Shown here in pieces: positions 9,465-17,909 of a DNA stretch of 64,000 nucleotides; within the stretch, counting starts at the first letter, position 1; each line of letters opens with the position of its first letter. The notes beneath the pieces are model-generated. The model worked only from the letters and a program-made list of their open reading frames with translations, did not search any database and was not told where the DNA came from. The stretch is from DASRRB01 sp036732755 (lineage in GTDB: Bacteria > Planctomycetota > B15-G4 > SIAN01): positions 1 to 64,000 of the forward strand of contig DAINBU010000005.1 in assembly GCA_036732755.1 (NCBI GenBank), written 5' to 3'. Both the position numbers and the translations under genes were made by a program.

Positions 9465-11254
9465 CGCGTGAGCTGCTTCTCGAGCGCGGCGCGGGCTTCG
9501 GCGACGTCGGCGGCGGTCACGTCGAAGCGGGTCGGACCGGTCGCGACCAAGACGTCACGGGTGAAGCGCGGCAGCTCGACTCGGGCGTGCGCGCCGCTCG
9601 AATTCACTCCGACCATCCCGACCAGGAGATGCGCGTTCCATCGCGCGCCTCGATCGAGCGCGATCGACCGGGGTGTCCCGACGTCGAGCGTCGACGCGTA
9701 GCTGTCGCGCACGAACGACGGCAGCGGCGGATCCTGGTCGGCGACGACGCGGAACTCGAGCCCCGCGCCGTCGATCGCCGGATCGACGGCGAGCTCGAAC
9801 TCGACGTCGTCCTGCTCGACGGGCTCGAGCTCGACCGCGATCGTGCCGTGCGTCCGGAGCAGGTGCACGCGCTTGAAGCTCACCGCGAAGACGTCGATCC
9901 ACGCAGAGTCGAGCGCCGCTTCGAGCTCCGCCGTCCCGTTCGCGGCGTGCGCCGTCCTCCAGTAGACGGAGGGCGAATCCTCGGGCGCGAGGCAGATCCA
10001 CGACGACGGCGCGGGCGCGCCGTCGCGACGCGTCAGCTCGACCCTCCACTTGAACCGTTCGCCGCGGAGGACGAGCGGCGACAGCCGCCGATCGGCCGTC
10101 TCCTCGCCGGCGCGGACCTCGACGTCGGCGACCGACGCGAGCAGGTCGTCGCGCAGATTCCCGTGGCTCGCCGTCGCGAAGACGTCGAAGCGACCTGGCC
10201 GCACTTCGAGCCGGAACTTGCGATCCATCTGGACGTCCTGCCCGCGGATTCCGGGGAGGTCGTTGGCGCCCGTGACGCGGGAGACGGCCTCCGGAAGCAC
10301 CGCGTCCGCGCCGCGTCGCCGCGCGAAGACGAAGACGGTTCGGTCGGAGTCGATCGTCCCGACGATCGCACCGGTCGTCGCGACCACGACCTCGACGTCG
10401 CGCGCCCTGCGCTGGAACGGGACGCGCGTGCTGGCGAATCCCTTCGGCGGCACCGCGTACAGGATCAGGTCGCGATTCTCGTAGTTCTCGAGGAGCACGA
10501 AGCGGCCGTCGGCACCCGTGGCCGAGCTTCCCGCGGAGTCGGTGGAACTCCATGCGGCGGTCCGCTCATCCGGGACGAGCGAGACGCGCGTCTCCGGGAC
10601 CGGTTGGCCGAGCTCGTCGACGACGCGGCCGCTCACGAGCACCGGAATCGGGCTCGCGACGACGTCGCCGACGTCGATCTCAGTTCCTTCCATGGTCTCG
10701 GGCAGGGGCACCTCGGCGTCGTAGGCGGCGTCCCGTTCGCGCATGTCGATGCGCACGTGGAAGTCCTCGAAGCGACCGATGGCGGGCGACACGAACTCGA
10801 TCCGGAAGATCCCCCCTTCCGCGATCGTGGCGGAGCTCGAGCGCGCTCTCGGCAGATCTCGGCGCGACGCCGGCAGGACCGACAGCTGCGCCTCCGGACC
10901 GGGAGGCGGTTCGATGCCGATGAAGCGACCGCGCAGGACGCGCGCCGCTCTCGGAGCGTCGAGGACGACGAGGCTCCGTCCGGCGACGACGTCGCTCCGG
11001 ACGCTCTCGCGCTCGCGCGTCGCGCCGCCGTCGCTCAGTTCACGGGCCTGCGACGGCGCGCTCTCGTGGTCGACGCTTTCATCCGAAGCGGCAGCAGCGG
11101 CTCGCACGACCTCTTGCGCTTCCGCGTCGCGCCGTACCTCGTCGACACGCATGAACCACCCGCCGACGACCGCGAGCGCCGTCAGCGTCACCGCCGACAG
11201 GACGACGACGAGGACGTTCGACCGCGCGGGCAGCGTCGACGGCGTGGGGACCAC
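9461..11254 (-). CDS. Membrane-anchored carboxypeptidase-regulatory-like protein, paralogue B
   Basis: This 597-residue protein has one N-terminal membrane helix (residues about 13-33, VLVVVLSAVTLTALAVV) followed by a large predicted extracytoplasmic region. That region has beta-sandwich repeats of the kind found in carboxypeptidase regulatory domains (segments such as VSGRVVDELGQPVPE and GADGRFVL). It is a paralogue of the next gene upstream: the last 250 or so residues align well, sharing AWIDV.AVSFKRVH and LEP.EQ.DVE. No enzyme motif is visible, so a structural or binding role at the cell surface is likely. The start is GTG. The stop overlaps rsmH by 4 bp, and 70 bp separate this gene from its paralogue. 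Confidence 0.75.
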   Translation of the reverse strand: MVPTPSTLPARSNVLVVVLSAVTLTALAVVGGWFMRVDEVRRDAEAQEVVRAAAAASDESVDHESAPSQARELSDGGATRERESVRSDVVAGRSLVVLDAPRAARVLRGRFIGIEPPPGPEAQLSVLPASRRDLPRARSSSATIAEGGIFRIEFVSPAIGRFEDFHVRIDMRERDAAYDAEVPLPETMEGTEIDVGDVVASPIPVLVSGRVVDELGQPVPETRVSLVPDERTAAWSSTDSAGSSATGADGRFVLLENYENRDLILYAVPPKGFASTRVPFQRRARDVEVVVATTGAIVGTIDSDRTVFVFARRRGADAVLPEAVSRVTGANDLPGIRGQDVQMDRKFRLEVRPGRFDVFATASHGNLRDDLLASVADVEVRAGEETADRRLSPLVLRGERFKWRVELTRRDGAPAPSSWICLAPEDSPSVYWRTAHAANGTAELEAALDSAWIDVFAVSFKRVHLLRTHGTIAVELEPVEQDDVEFELAVDPAIDGAGLEFRVVADQDPPLPSFVRDSYASTLDVGTPRSIALDRGARWNAHLLVGMVGVNSSGAHARVELPRFTRDVLVATGPTRFDVTAADVAEARAALEKQLTR

Positions 11255-11324
11255 GCGGGGATCAAACGGAGTCGCCGGACTTCGGGCAAGGTCGCTTCAC
11301 CGGAATCCCGGCGGCCGCACGCGC

Positions 11325-14081
11325 TCAGCCGTCGTCGGACCGCGACAGCTCCTGCCAGACCGCGTCGACCTCGTCGGCGTGGACCACGATCGAGAGCTTC
11401 GCCGGCGTCTCGCTCGCTTCGCCGAGCGTCGAGACGTCCTGCGCGCAGCGCGCGAGCTCGACGCGCCGCGGCGCGCCGCCCGCGTCGATCTGCGCGAAGA
11501 GGCGCAGCTTCCAGCGCTCTCCCTCGTCGAGGGAGAGGCGCGACGTGCCGCCGGGGATGACAGTCGTCGAGTAGTTGTCGCGGAGCGAGCTCGGCAGCGG
11601 CCGCGACGAATCGGCGGCGACGATCCAGTGCAGGTCGTAGCAGTGCGGCGCCTCGCCCGCGTCGAGCGCGATCTCGACGTCGCGCTGCTCGAGGGGCTCG
11701 AGGACGATGGTGACGTCGCCGCGCCCGTGCAGCTCGTGGACGCGCTTGAAGCTGACGGCGTCGACGTCGATCCACGCCGATTCGAGGGACGATTCGAACG
11801 TCGACTCCCCCGTCGCGACGTAGTCGTTACGCCATGGTTCGGACGGGGCCTCCGGCGGCGCGAGGCGGACCCACGCTGTCGGCGGCGGCGCGCCATCGCT
11901 GCGCGACAGGTGGATCCGCCACGTGACCCGTTCGCGCACGACCGTGAGCGGCGCGAGGCGCGGGTCGACCGTGACCTCGCCGGGACGGACCTCGAGGTCG
12001 TCGACCCTCGCGATGACGCCGGAGCGCGGGCTGTTCGGGGTCGAGGTGACGAGGACGTCGTAGCGGCCGGGCCGCAGCTCGAACGTGAACGCCCAGTTCG
12101 AGATGCTTTCGTCGGTGTCGCGCCGCGCGAAGGCGCGCTGCAGGACGGCTTCCGGGAGCGACGCGGACCTCTCGCCCGGTCTTGTCGCGCGCGCGGACGC
12201 ATAGAGCATGACGGTGAAGTCGGCGGAGACCGTCCCGAGGATCCGCCCGGTCCGCGGAAGCGCGACCTCGAGCTCGCGGTCGTCGGCGGGCAGGTTCTCG
12301 AGGGTCGACGCGTATCCGGGCGGCGGGGTGAAGAGGAGCTTCGTCGGCGATTCCTGCACTGTCCCGACCAGCGCGAAGGTCCCGTCGGCGGCGCTCTTCG
12401 CCCGCGGGCCCATCGGCGTGATCGTCCCCGGGAAGAGCAGGAACGCCCCCGTGAGCGCGACGTCGACGCCCGCGATCGGCCGCCGCAGGTCGTCGACGAC
12501 GCGCCCCGCGGCGAGGACCGGGACGATCTCGACCGCGACGTCGCCGACGTCGGTCACCGGCTCGACGAGCTCCTCGGGCGGGGTGACGCGCGCCTCGAAG
12601 CCGACCGCGTGCGCGCGCTCGAAGCCGCGCAGGACGATCGCCGCGATCCGCAGCCCGTCGTGCGACGAGACGTCGATCTCGAACGTCCCGTCGTCGCGCG
12701 CGTCCACCGCGATCGGGAAACCCATCGGCTCCCGCGGCGTCCGGACGCGGGACGCTGCGTCGTCTCGCTTGGATTCGGGGAGCGCGGCCTCGGCCGTGAG
12801 ATCGCCGACCATCCCGGGAATCGGCCCGTGCGGCAGCGGCAGGCCGACAAGCCGGCCGCGCAGGACGCGGCGATCGAGCTCCGGGTCGAAGTCGACGCGC
12901 ACGACCTCGCCGGCCGCGCTCGGCCCGTCGATCGACCGCTTCACCGTCTTCCCGCCTTCGAGGCGCGCCGAAACGACGAACCGCGCGCCGAGCGCCACGG
13001 GCGCGATGCGGGCGACCCCCTGCTCGATCGGCCGGCGCTGGATGCTCCCGCCGTCGATTTCGCGGCGGCCCGAGAAGACGAACGTGCCGCGCGGCCGGCC
13101 CACTTCGACCTGCACGTCACCGCCGATCTTGCGCGCGCGGCCGCTCGCGTCGACGACGCGCACTTCGAGCGCGCCGTACGGCTCGTCGAGCCGCACGCGC
13201 ACTGGTTTCTCCGGCGGCGCCGCTTCGTCGAATTCGACCCAGCCGCGCACCTTCGACGAGCCGACGTATGGCACGAGTGCGCCGATCACGTACTTCCCGC
13301 TTCGCGCCGCCAGCTGCAGCTGCCGCGCGCGCACGAGGTCGACCCCGATCAGGCGCGCGCGCCCGCGCCCGTCGCTCGCCGCGCCCTCGTCGTACTGGAT
13401 CCACTGCGCCCAGTGGTCCTCGCCCTTCAGCGCCGGATCGGGCTCGTGATGCGCCGCGAGCGCGACGCGGACGTCGCGCACCGGCGCCTCGTTCGAGTCG
13501 ACGACCTCGACCAGGACGTCGCACGCGCGCAACAGCCGCAGATCCATCGTCCCGCGCCCCGCTTCGTAGAGGCGCGCCGCGCCGCGCAGCTCGCCCGCCA
13601 TGCCGAAGAGCAGGACGTCGAAGGCCGGGACGACGATGCGCGCCTCCCCCTTCGCGTCGGCGAGGTAGCCGCGCGCATGCGCAGCCCCGAGCCGGCGCGG
13701 GTCCTCGACCAGCGGCCGCGCGACGTCGAAGAGCGCTCCGGTGCGCGAATCGGGATCGGGCACCGCGTAGACGCGCGCGCCCGCGACCGGTCGCCCGTCC
13801 GCTTCGGCGACGACACGGACGAGCAGTCCGTCGGGAGGTCCCGGCTCGCATGGCGGAACGCCGAAGTCGGAGGCGTCTTCGGCGGGAGCTCGCGTCGCGC
13901 GCTCCGACTCACCGTCGACCGCAGTGCCGATGTGGGCGCTCGACGTTGTCCCTGACGCGCTTCGCGTCGGCTCGTCGTCACGGCCGCCGCTACGCAGCAT
14001 CCAGTATGCGCCGCCGACCACCGCGCCGACCGCAACCGTGAGCGCGGCGATCGAATGCGGACGGTGCGACGAGGAGTCCAC
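11325..14081 (-). CDS. Membrane-anchored carboxypeptidase-regulatory-like protein, paralogue A
   Basis: This 918-residue protein has a single N-terminal membrane helix (about residues 10-28) and a long extracytoplasmic region of tandem beta-sandwich modules, including segments such as VAGARVYAVPD, AAGRVVDDLRRPIAGVDV and SAADGTFALVG. It resembles the 597-residue paralogue directly downstream but carries roughly 300 extra residues in its N-terminal half, so the pair probably arose by tandem duplication followed by gain or loss of modules. The start is GTG, 9 bp downstream of the stop of the methyltransferase-like membrane gene. No catalytic residues are apparent. A surface or envelope role is inference from the domain type. 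Confidence 0.75.
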   Translation of the reverse strand: MDSSSHRPHSIAALTVAVGAVVGGAYWMLRSGGRDDEPTRSASGTTSSAHIGTAVDGESERATRAPAEDASDFGVPPCEPGPPDGLLVRVVAEADGRPVAGARVYAVPDPDSRTGALFDVARPLVEDPRRLGAAHARGYLADAKGEARIVVPAFDVLLFGMAGELRGAARLYEAGRGTMDLRLLRACDVLVEVVDSNEAPVRDVRVALAAHHEPDPALKGEDHWAQWIQYDEGAASDGRGRARLIGVDLVRARQLQLAARSGKYVIGALVPYVGSSKVRGWVEFDEAAPPEKPVRVRLDEPYGALEVRVVDASGRARKIGGDVQVEVGRPRGTFVFSGRREIDGGSIQRRPIEQGVARIAPVALGARFVVSARLEGGKTVKRSIDGPSAAGEVVRVDFDPELDRRVLRGRLVGLPLPHGPIPGMVGDLTAEAALPESKRDDAASRVRTPREPMGFPIAVDARDDGTFEIDVSSHDGLRIAAIVLRGFERAHAVGFEARVTPPEELVEPVTDVGDVAVEIVPVLAAGRVVDDLRRPIAGVDVALTGAFLLFPGTITPMGPRAKSAADGTFALVGTVQESPTKLLFTPPPGYASTLENLPADDRELEVALPRTGRILGTVSADFTVMLYASARATRPGERSASLPEAVLQRAFARRDTDESISNWAFTFELRPGRYDVLVTSTPNSPRSGVIARVDDLEVRPGEVTVDPRLAPLTVVRERVTWRIHLSRSDGAPPPTAWVRLAPPEAPSEPWRNDYVATGESTFESSLESAWIDVDAVSFKRVHELHGRGDVTIVLEPLEQRDVEIALDAGEAPHCYDLHWIVAADSSRPLPSSLRDNYSTTVIPGGTSRLSLDEGERWKLRLFAQIDAGGAPRRVELARCAQDVSTLGEASETPAKLSIVVHADEVDAVWQELSRSDDG

Positions 14082-14090
14082 GCCGCGAGA

Positions 14091-15257
14091 TCATTCGATC
14101 CCGCGGTGGACTCGGCAAGGTCGCGCGCTCGGCCGCGGGACGGTTCTTCGCGCAGGAGCGAGTGGGCCGGCGCCGGCTCGCCGCGCCGCTCGCGATCGTC
14201 GCGGGAGGGGTCCCGCGGGTCGGGTGAATGGCGTGAGGCGCGGGATCCAGGCGCGCACTTCGTCGAGGTAGGCGCGCCCCGCCGCGCCGAAGCGCCGCTC
14301 GAGTTCGTGCCGCTCGTAGCTGCGGAAGACGACGAGCGCGACGACGAAGAGGTCGAGCAGATAGATCGCGCGCGGCCACGTCGGCCGTTCGGCGAAGCAC
14401 GCGGCGCCGAGCAGCAGGCCCGCGATCTGGATCGGGTTGGCGACGTGGGCGTAGAGGCCGCTCGTGACCAGGCGGCGCGGCGGATCCCACGGGATCGGCG
14501 TGCCGCCGCCGCGGAGCGCGAGTTCGGCGATGGCGAGGCCGCCGAGGACGACGCCCAGAGCCGAGAGTGCGAGCGCCACGACGTCGAACGAGCGGGTCGG
14601 CCCGACGCGCGCGAGACGATCCACGAGCGGCGGCAGCCAGACGAAGAAGAGCCACACGAAGCCGCCCGCCCACGCCGCGCTGCGCAGGAGCGGCGACGCC
14701 GCGCGCAGGCCGGCGAGGTCGATGCACTCGCCCGCGTCGTGGCCGATCGAGCGCTCGAGCCAGAGCGTCACGCCGAGCACCGACGCGAGGAACGCGACGT
14801 CGGCGATCCACCACCACGGCGCGGCGGAGCGCACGAACAGCATCCAATGTCGGATCAGCACGTCGAACGCGACCGTCACGACGATCCACGCGACGAGGTA
14901 GAGCAGCGGCCCGCGCCACCCCCTTGGCCGGCGGAAGATCCGGCGCGCGATCCAGACGAAGCCGAAACCCCACAAGAGCGTCCAGTTCACGTGCAGGTCG
15001 ATCGGCACGCCGTGCCACGTCCCCCCCATCGGCCGGTAGTGCCACGCGCCGAATTGGACGAGGAGGGCGTCCGCGTCGAGCCCGAACCAGAACTGGAACC
15101 ACGCCGCGAGCGCGGCGCGGCGCAGCTCGACAGGCGTCGGCTTGATCCACGCCTTCAGCAGCCACCACCACCCGAACGAGCAGAAGAACATCGCCGCGCG
15201 CACCAGCGTGAGGTGCGCGTCGCACCACGCACGCAGCGCGTCGACGCTCGCGTTCAC
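14091..15257 (-). CDS. Polytopic membrane protein with isoprenylcysteine-methyltransferase-like C-terminus
   Basis: This protein of 388 residues has about 8 hydrophobic segments. The last part (residues about 265-365) carries the signature of ICMT/PEMT-type membrane methyltransferases: LVTSGLYAHVANPIQIAG followed by ERHELERRFG and the terminal AYLDEVRAWIP block. These enzymes methylate small or lipid-linked substrates with S-adenosylmethionine at the membrane, and the substrate here is unknown. I chose the GTG start at 15257 because it overlaps the upstream stop by 4 bp (GTGA), implying coupled translation. The frame stays open upstream, but that extension reads as arginine/proline-rich shadow sequence. 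The N-terminal half has no family I recognise. Confidence 0.75.
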   Translation of the reverse strand: MNASVDALRAWCDAHLTLVRAAMFFCSFGWWWLLKAWIKPTPVELRRAALAAWFQFWFGLDADALLVQFGAWHYRPMGGTWHGVPIDLHVNWTLLWGFGFVWIARRIFRRPRGWRGPLLYLVAWIVVTVAFDVLIRHWMLFVRSAAPWWWIADVAFLASVLGVTLWLERSIGHDAGECIDLAGLRAASPLLRSAAWAGGFVWLFFVWLPPLVDRLARVGPTRSFDVVALALSALGVVLGGLAIAELALRGGGTPIPWDPPRRLVTSGLYAHVANPIQIAGLLLGAACFAERPTWPRAIYLLDLFVVALVVFRSYERHELERRFGAAGRAYLDEVRAWIPRLTPFTRPAGPLPRRSRAARRAGAGPLAPARRTVPRPSARPCRVHRGIE

Positions 15258-16378
15258 GGCGAGACCGCCGCATGCGCCGCGTCCCGCGCGAGGTGGCGGC
15301 GGCGCGCGTCGCTCCAGGAATCGATCGCGAGCCGCTGCGCCGCCTCGATCGCCCAGCGCTCGGCGGTGTCGAAGTACCAGTGCGGCGCGAGGAGCGGCAC
15401 GAAGACGGTCGTCTGCTCGACGTCGACCTTGCCGGGCTCGCGCGCGTTCGCGCGCACGCGCACGCGATGCTCGCGCAGTTCGAGCCAGGTCGAGATCATC
15501 GTCGTGTCGGCGAGCTTCACGAAGTCGATGCCGTCGGGCTGGACGGCCCGCGCGAGGCGCCACTCGCCGCCCGGCATCGGCTGCGGGTGGAAGGTCAGCG
15601 TCGCGACGTCGCCGTCGGCGTCGTAGGCGACCGGCAGCGGGAAGCCGAGCTTCAGCAGCGCGCTGTCGGTCGCGGCCGGGAGGACCGGCGCGCGCACGAG
15701 GACGCGCCACTCGTCGGGCGTGCCGTCGACCGTCGTCACGCTGCGCACGACGATCGGAGCGGCGGGGCCGGGGGCGACGCGCCGTTCGACCCAGCCCCAC
15801 GCGACGGGCAGGAGGATCCACGCGAAGCAGAAGAGGTCGCGGTGGCGGCGGTGGTCGCGATCGCGGTCGCGCCGCTGGTCGAACCCGGTGAAGAGCGCGC
15901 GGATCAGGACGGCCACGAACGCGATCAGCGCCACGACGCCGAGGAAGAGCGGCGCCGCCATCAGGAGGCAGACCGACCCCTCGCCGAGCACCGGCGCCAC
16001 GATCGCGAGGAAGATCACGCTGGTCTGCATCGCCAGGCCGAGCGGCGACGAGGTGCGCGTGAGCTGGATCGTGAGCACGCCGAGCAGCATCGGCAGGCCG
16101 ACGAAGAAGGCGGTGGTGTCGCGCAGCCGGCCGACGGTCAGGAACTGCATCGCGATCGCGGCGCCGCCGGTGACCGCGAGGAGCGCGAGGAACACGACGC
16201 GGAGCGAGCGCGGCAGGCGGACCTTCGGCGGCCCCCACTTGTCGGCGAGCACTTCGACGCGGCGGCGCGACTCCGCGACCCGGGCGCGGCCGAGCGCGCG
16301 GCGGCGCGCGCACTCGGCCTCGGTCGGCGGCGTCCTGCCCGCGCGGCGCGCGTCGTCCTCGCTCGGGAGCGGATCCAT
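15254..16378 (-). CDS. Membrane protein of unknown function
   Basis: This is a 374-residue protein I do not recognise. A charged Arg/Glu-rich N-terminus (residues 1-55) is followed by four hydrophobic helices between about residues 58 and 185. A short histidine/arginine/aspartate-rich loop, one further hydrophobic segment and a soluble C-terminal region of about 160 residues complete it. I chose the ATG at 16378 because AGGAGC lies 8 bases upstream and the longer frame runs through the divergent promoter region. The gene ends in a 4-bp overlap with the methyltransferase-like gene, and the two may act together. A GbsR/MarR-like regulator is transcribed divergently 148 bp away and is the obvious candidate to control this operon. 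Confidence 0.7.
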   Translation of the reverse strand: MDPLPSEDDARRAGRTPPTEAECARRRALGRARVAESRRRVEVLADKWGPPKVRLPRSLRVVFLALLAVTGGAAIAMQFLTVGRLRDTTAFFVGLPMLLGVLTIQLTRTSSPLGLAMQTSVIFLAIVAPVLGEGSVCLLMAAPLFLGVVALIAFVAVLIRALFTGFDQRRDRDRDHRRHRDLFCFAWILLPVAWGWVERRVAPGPAAPIVVRSVTTVDGTPDEWRVLVRAPVLPAATDSALLKLGFPLPVAYDADGDVATLTFHPQPMPGGEWRLARAVQPDGIDFVKLADTTMISTWLELREHRVRVRANAREPGKVDVEQTTVFVPLLAPHWYFDTAERWAIEAAQRLAIDSWSDARRRHLARDAAHAAVSP

Positions 16379-16473
16379 CGGGGGCTCCTGTCGGAGTGGC
16401 CGCTGGCGCCGCGCCCTTCGCCGCGCCATCCTCTCGGCCCGTCCGATTCCTGGATCGGTCGAACCGTCACACA

Positions 16474-16491
16474 TTTCAAGTTTTTCTGAAA
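16474..16491. promoter_or_regulatory. Candidate operator for the divergent GbsR/MarR-like regulator
   Basis: The inverted repeat TTTCA-8 nt-TGAAA (16474-16478 and 16487-16491) contains a tighter TTTC-T-GAAA palindrome at 16483-16491. It sits in an A/T-rich patch of an otherwise very G+C-rich 148-bp intergenic region between two divergent genes. MarR-superfamily dimers typically bind such palindromes and often autoregulate. The assignment rests on position and symmetry only. Confidence 0.4.
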
Positions 16492-16526
16492 TTACCGGAA
16501 AGTCAAGTGCCGAGAAGAGGAGTCCC

Positions 16527-17066
16527 GTGAGCGAGCTCGACGATCTCAAGGCCGCCTTCGTGAACCTCTGGGGCCGGATGGGCCCGCTCTGGGGCATCCC
16601 CCCGACCGCGGCGCGCGTCTACGGCTGGCTGATCGCGAGCGCCGAAGCCGCCGACGCCGAGACGATCGCCGGCGCCCTCGAGCTCTCGCGCGGCGGCGTC
16701 TCGATGGCGCTGAAGGAGCTGCGCGACTGGGGCCTGATCGTGGTCGCGCGCGCCCCCGGCTCGCGCCGCGACCTCTTCGGCCCCGAGGACGACCTCGAGC
16801 GGGCCATGCGCAACATCGTCACCTGGCGCAAGCGCCGCGAGTGGGACCCGATGCTGCACGACTTCCGCGACTGGATCCCGCGCCTCGACAAGGAGAGGAG
16901 CGCCGCCGCCGCCGTCTTCCGGCGCCGCCTCGCCGAGATGGAGGCGATGGCCACGCTGGTCGACGGGATGACCAACCAGTTCCTGGCCGGCGGGACGCTG
17001 CAGAAGATCGGGCTGAAGGCGATGCTGACGATGGCGAAGGTGACGGGGAGGAGGCGGCGCGGTTGA
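16527..17066 (+). CDS. GbsR/MarR-family winged-helix transcriptional regulator
   Basis: This 179-residue protein resembles GbsR-type regulators of the MarR superfamily. The N-terminal FVNLWGRMGPLWGIPPTAARVYGWL block is typical, followed by a winged helix (ETIAGALELSRGGVSMALKELRDWGLI, residues about 45-75) and the wing around GSRRDLFG. The C-terminal half is helical and probably forms the dimer interface. The GTG start at 16527 has a purine-rich GAAGAGGAG just upstream. The gene diverges from the membrane-protein operon that starts at 16378, and regulation of that operon and of itself through the palindrome at 16474-16491 is a reasonable inference. The effector cannot be read from the sequence. 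Confidence 0.85.
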   Translation: MSELDDLKAAFVNLWGRMGPLWGIPPTAARVYGWLIASAEAADAETIAGALELSRGGVSMALKELRDWGLIVVARAPGSRRDLFGPEDDLERAMRNIVTWRKRREWDPMLHDFRDWIPRLDKERSAAAAVFRRRLAEMEAMATLVDGMTNQFLAGGTLQKIGLKAMLTMAKVTGRRRRG

Positions 17067-17096
17067 GCGCGCGCGGTCGCACCGGCCAGAAATGCG

Positions 17097-17139
17097 CCGG
17101 GCGATCGTGCGGACCGTGGTTTCCGCGACGACCGCCCGG
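17097..17139. terminator. Candidate bidirectional terminator hairpin
   Basis: Two convergent genes end at 17066 (plus) and 17157 (minus). Between them CCGGGCG (17097-17103) pairs with CGCCCGG (17133-17139), and TCGT (17105-17108) pairs with ACGA (17128-17131) across one mismatch. There is no T-run, so this is a structural hairpin in the expected place rather than a canonical intrinsic terminator. Confidence 0.4.
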
Positions 17140-17156
17140 GTCCATCCAATATCGGA

Positions 17157-17720
17157 TCAGCGGAAGAGGTCGGCCCCCCAGCGGCACGGCCCGATCTCTC
17201 GGAGCGGAGGATTCATCGACTCCCAGAGATGCGGGTCGTCCAGTACGTCCAGCGCCATGGGATAGAGGATCTCGTTCTCCTTCGCGATGTGGTCACGCAG
17301 GCGCGAAGACAGGCTGCCACCCGCCTCCGCGATCTCTTCGGAATCGGGATGCTCGACCGCGACGGCCGCGGCGAGCCGCACCTCGAGCGCGTGGAGCTCG
17401 CGGTGCTCCATGCGCATGACGCGGGGCGGCATCGCGACGCCGCGCCGCTCCAGCGCAGTGAACAGCACCGCCTCCTCGCGGTCATGGTGGGGCTTCGCGT
17501 CGAGGAGATTGCGGACGATCTCGGCGATCTCGCGCGCGACGTCGCGCGCGCGCGGCGTCCCGACGTCGTCGCGGAACTGCTCGATCAGGTCGTCGAGACG
17601 GTCGACGAAGCCCAGGATCCGCTCGTGCTCCTCGACGAAGACCGAGATCGGGTGGCTGGCCGGGAGGACCTCGAAGCGCCGGCGGACCGGCGGCGACAGG
17701 GTCGGGGCGAAGCGGGTCAT
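17157..17720 (-). CDS. Hemerythrin HHE domain protein
   Basis: This 187-residue cytoplasmic protein has a four-helix hemerythrin fold covering most of its length. The expected His/Glu ligands for a di-iron site are visible in four helices: HPISVFVEEHERI, HHDREEAVLF, EHRELHALE and HIAKENEILYP. Family members bind oxygen or nitric oxide, or take part in oxidative-damage responses, and the particular role here is not clear. I chose the start at 17720 because GGGAGAT lies just upstream and the longer frame is low-complexity. The neighbours in both directions belong to other units, so it is probably transcribed alone. Confidence 0.88.
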   Translation of the reverse strand: MTRFAPTLSPPVRRRFEVLPASHPISVFVEEHERILGFVDRLDDLIEQFRDDVGTPRARDVAREIAEIVRNLLDAKPHHDREEAVLFTALERRGVAMPPRVMRMEHRELHALEVRLAAAVAVEHPDSEEIAEAGGSLSSRLRDHIAKENEILYPMALDVLDDPHLWESMNPPLREIGPCRWGADLFR

Positions 17721-17909
17721 GGACGATCTCCCGGTGGCGTCGAGCGGCGATCGGTGGAAATCCGCGGCGAGACTCCCGACGCCTCGGCAACGTCGATGCC
17801 GCGAAAAGCGCCCCCGGGGCGCCGCCGTTCGCGACGCCGACGCGCGCGTCCCCGCGGGCAATGCCGCCCGCCGCCCTGGGAAATGCCGCGCGAGGCGAAA
17901 CCCCGAGCG

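Noticed and set aside
4824..9701. Plus-strand frame of over 1600 codons
   Set aside because: It lies opposite the acyltransferase fusion and rsmH, both certain; no motif is recognisable in it.
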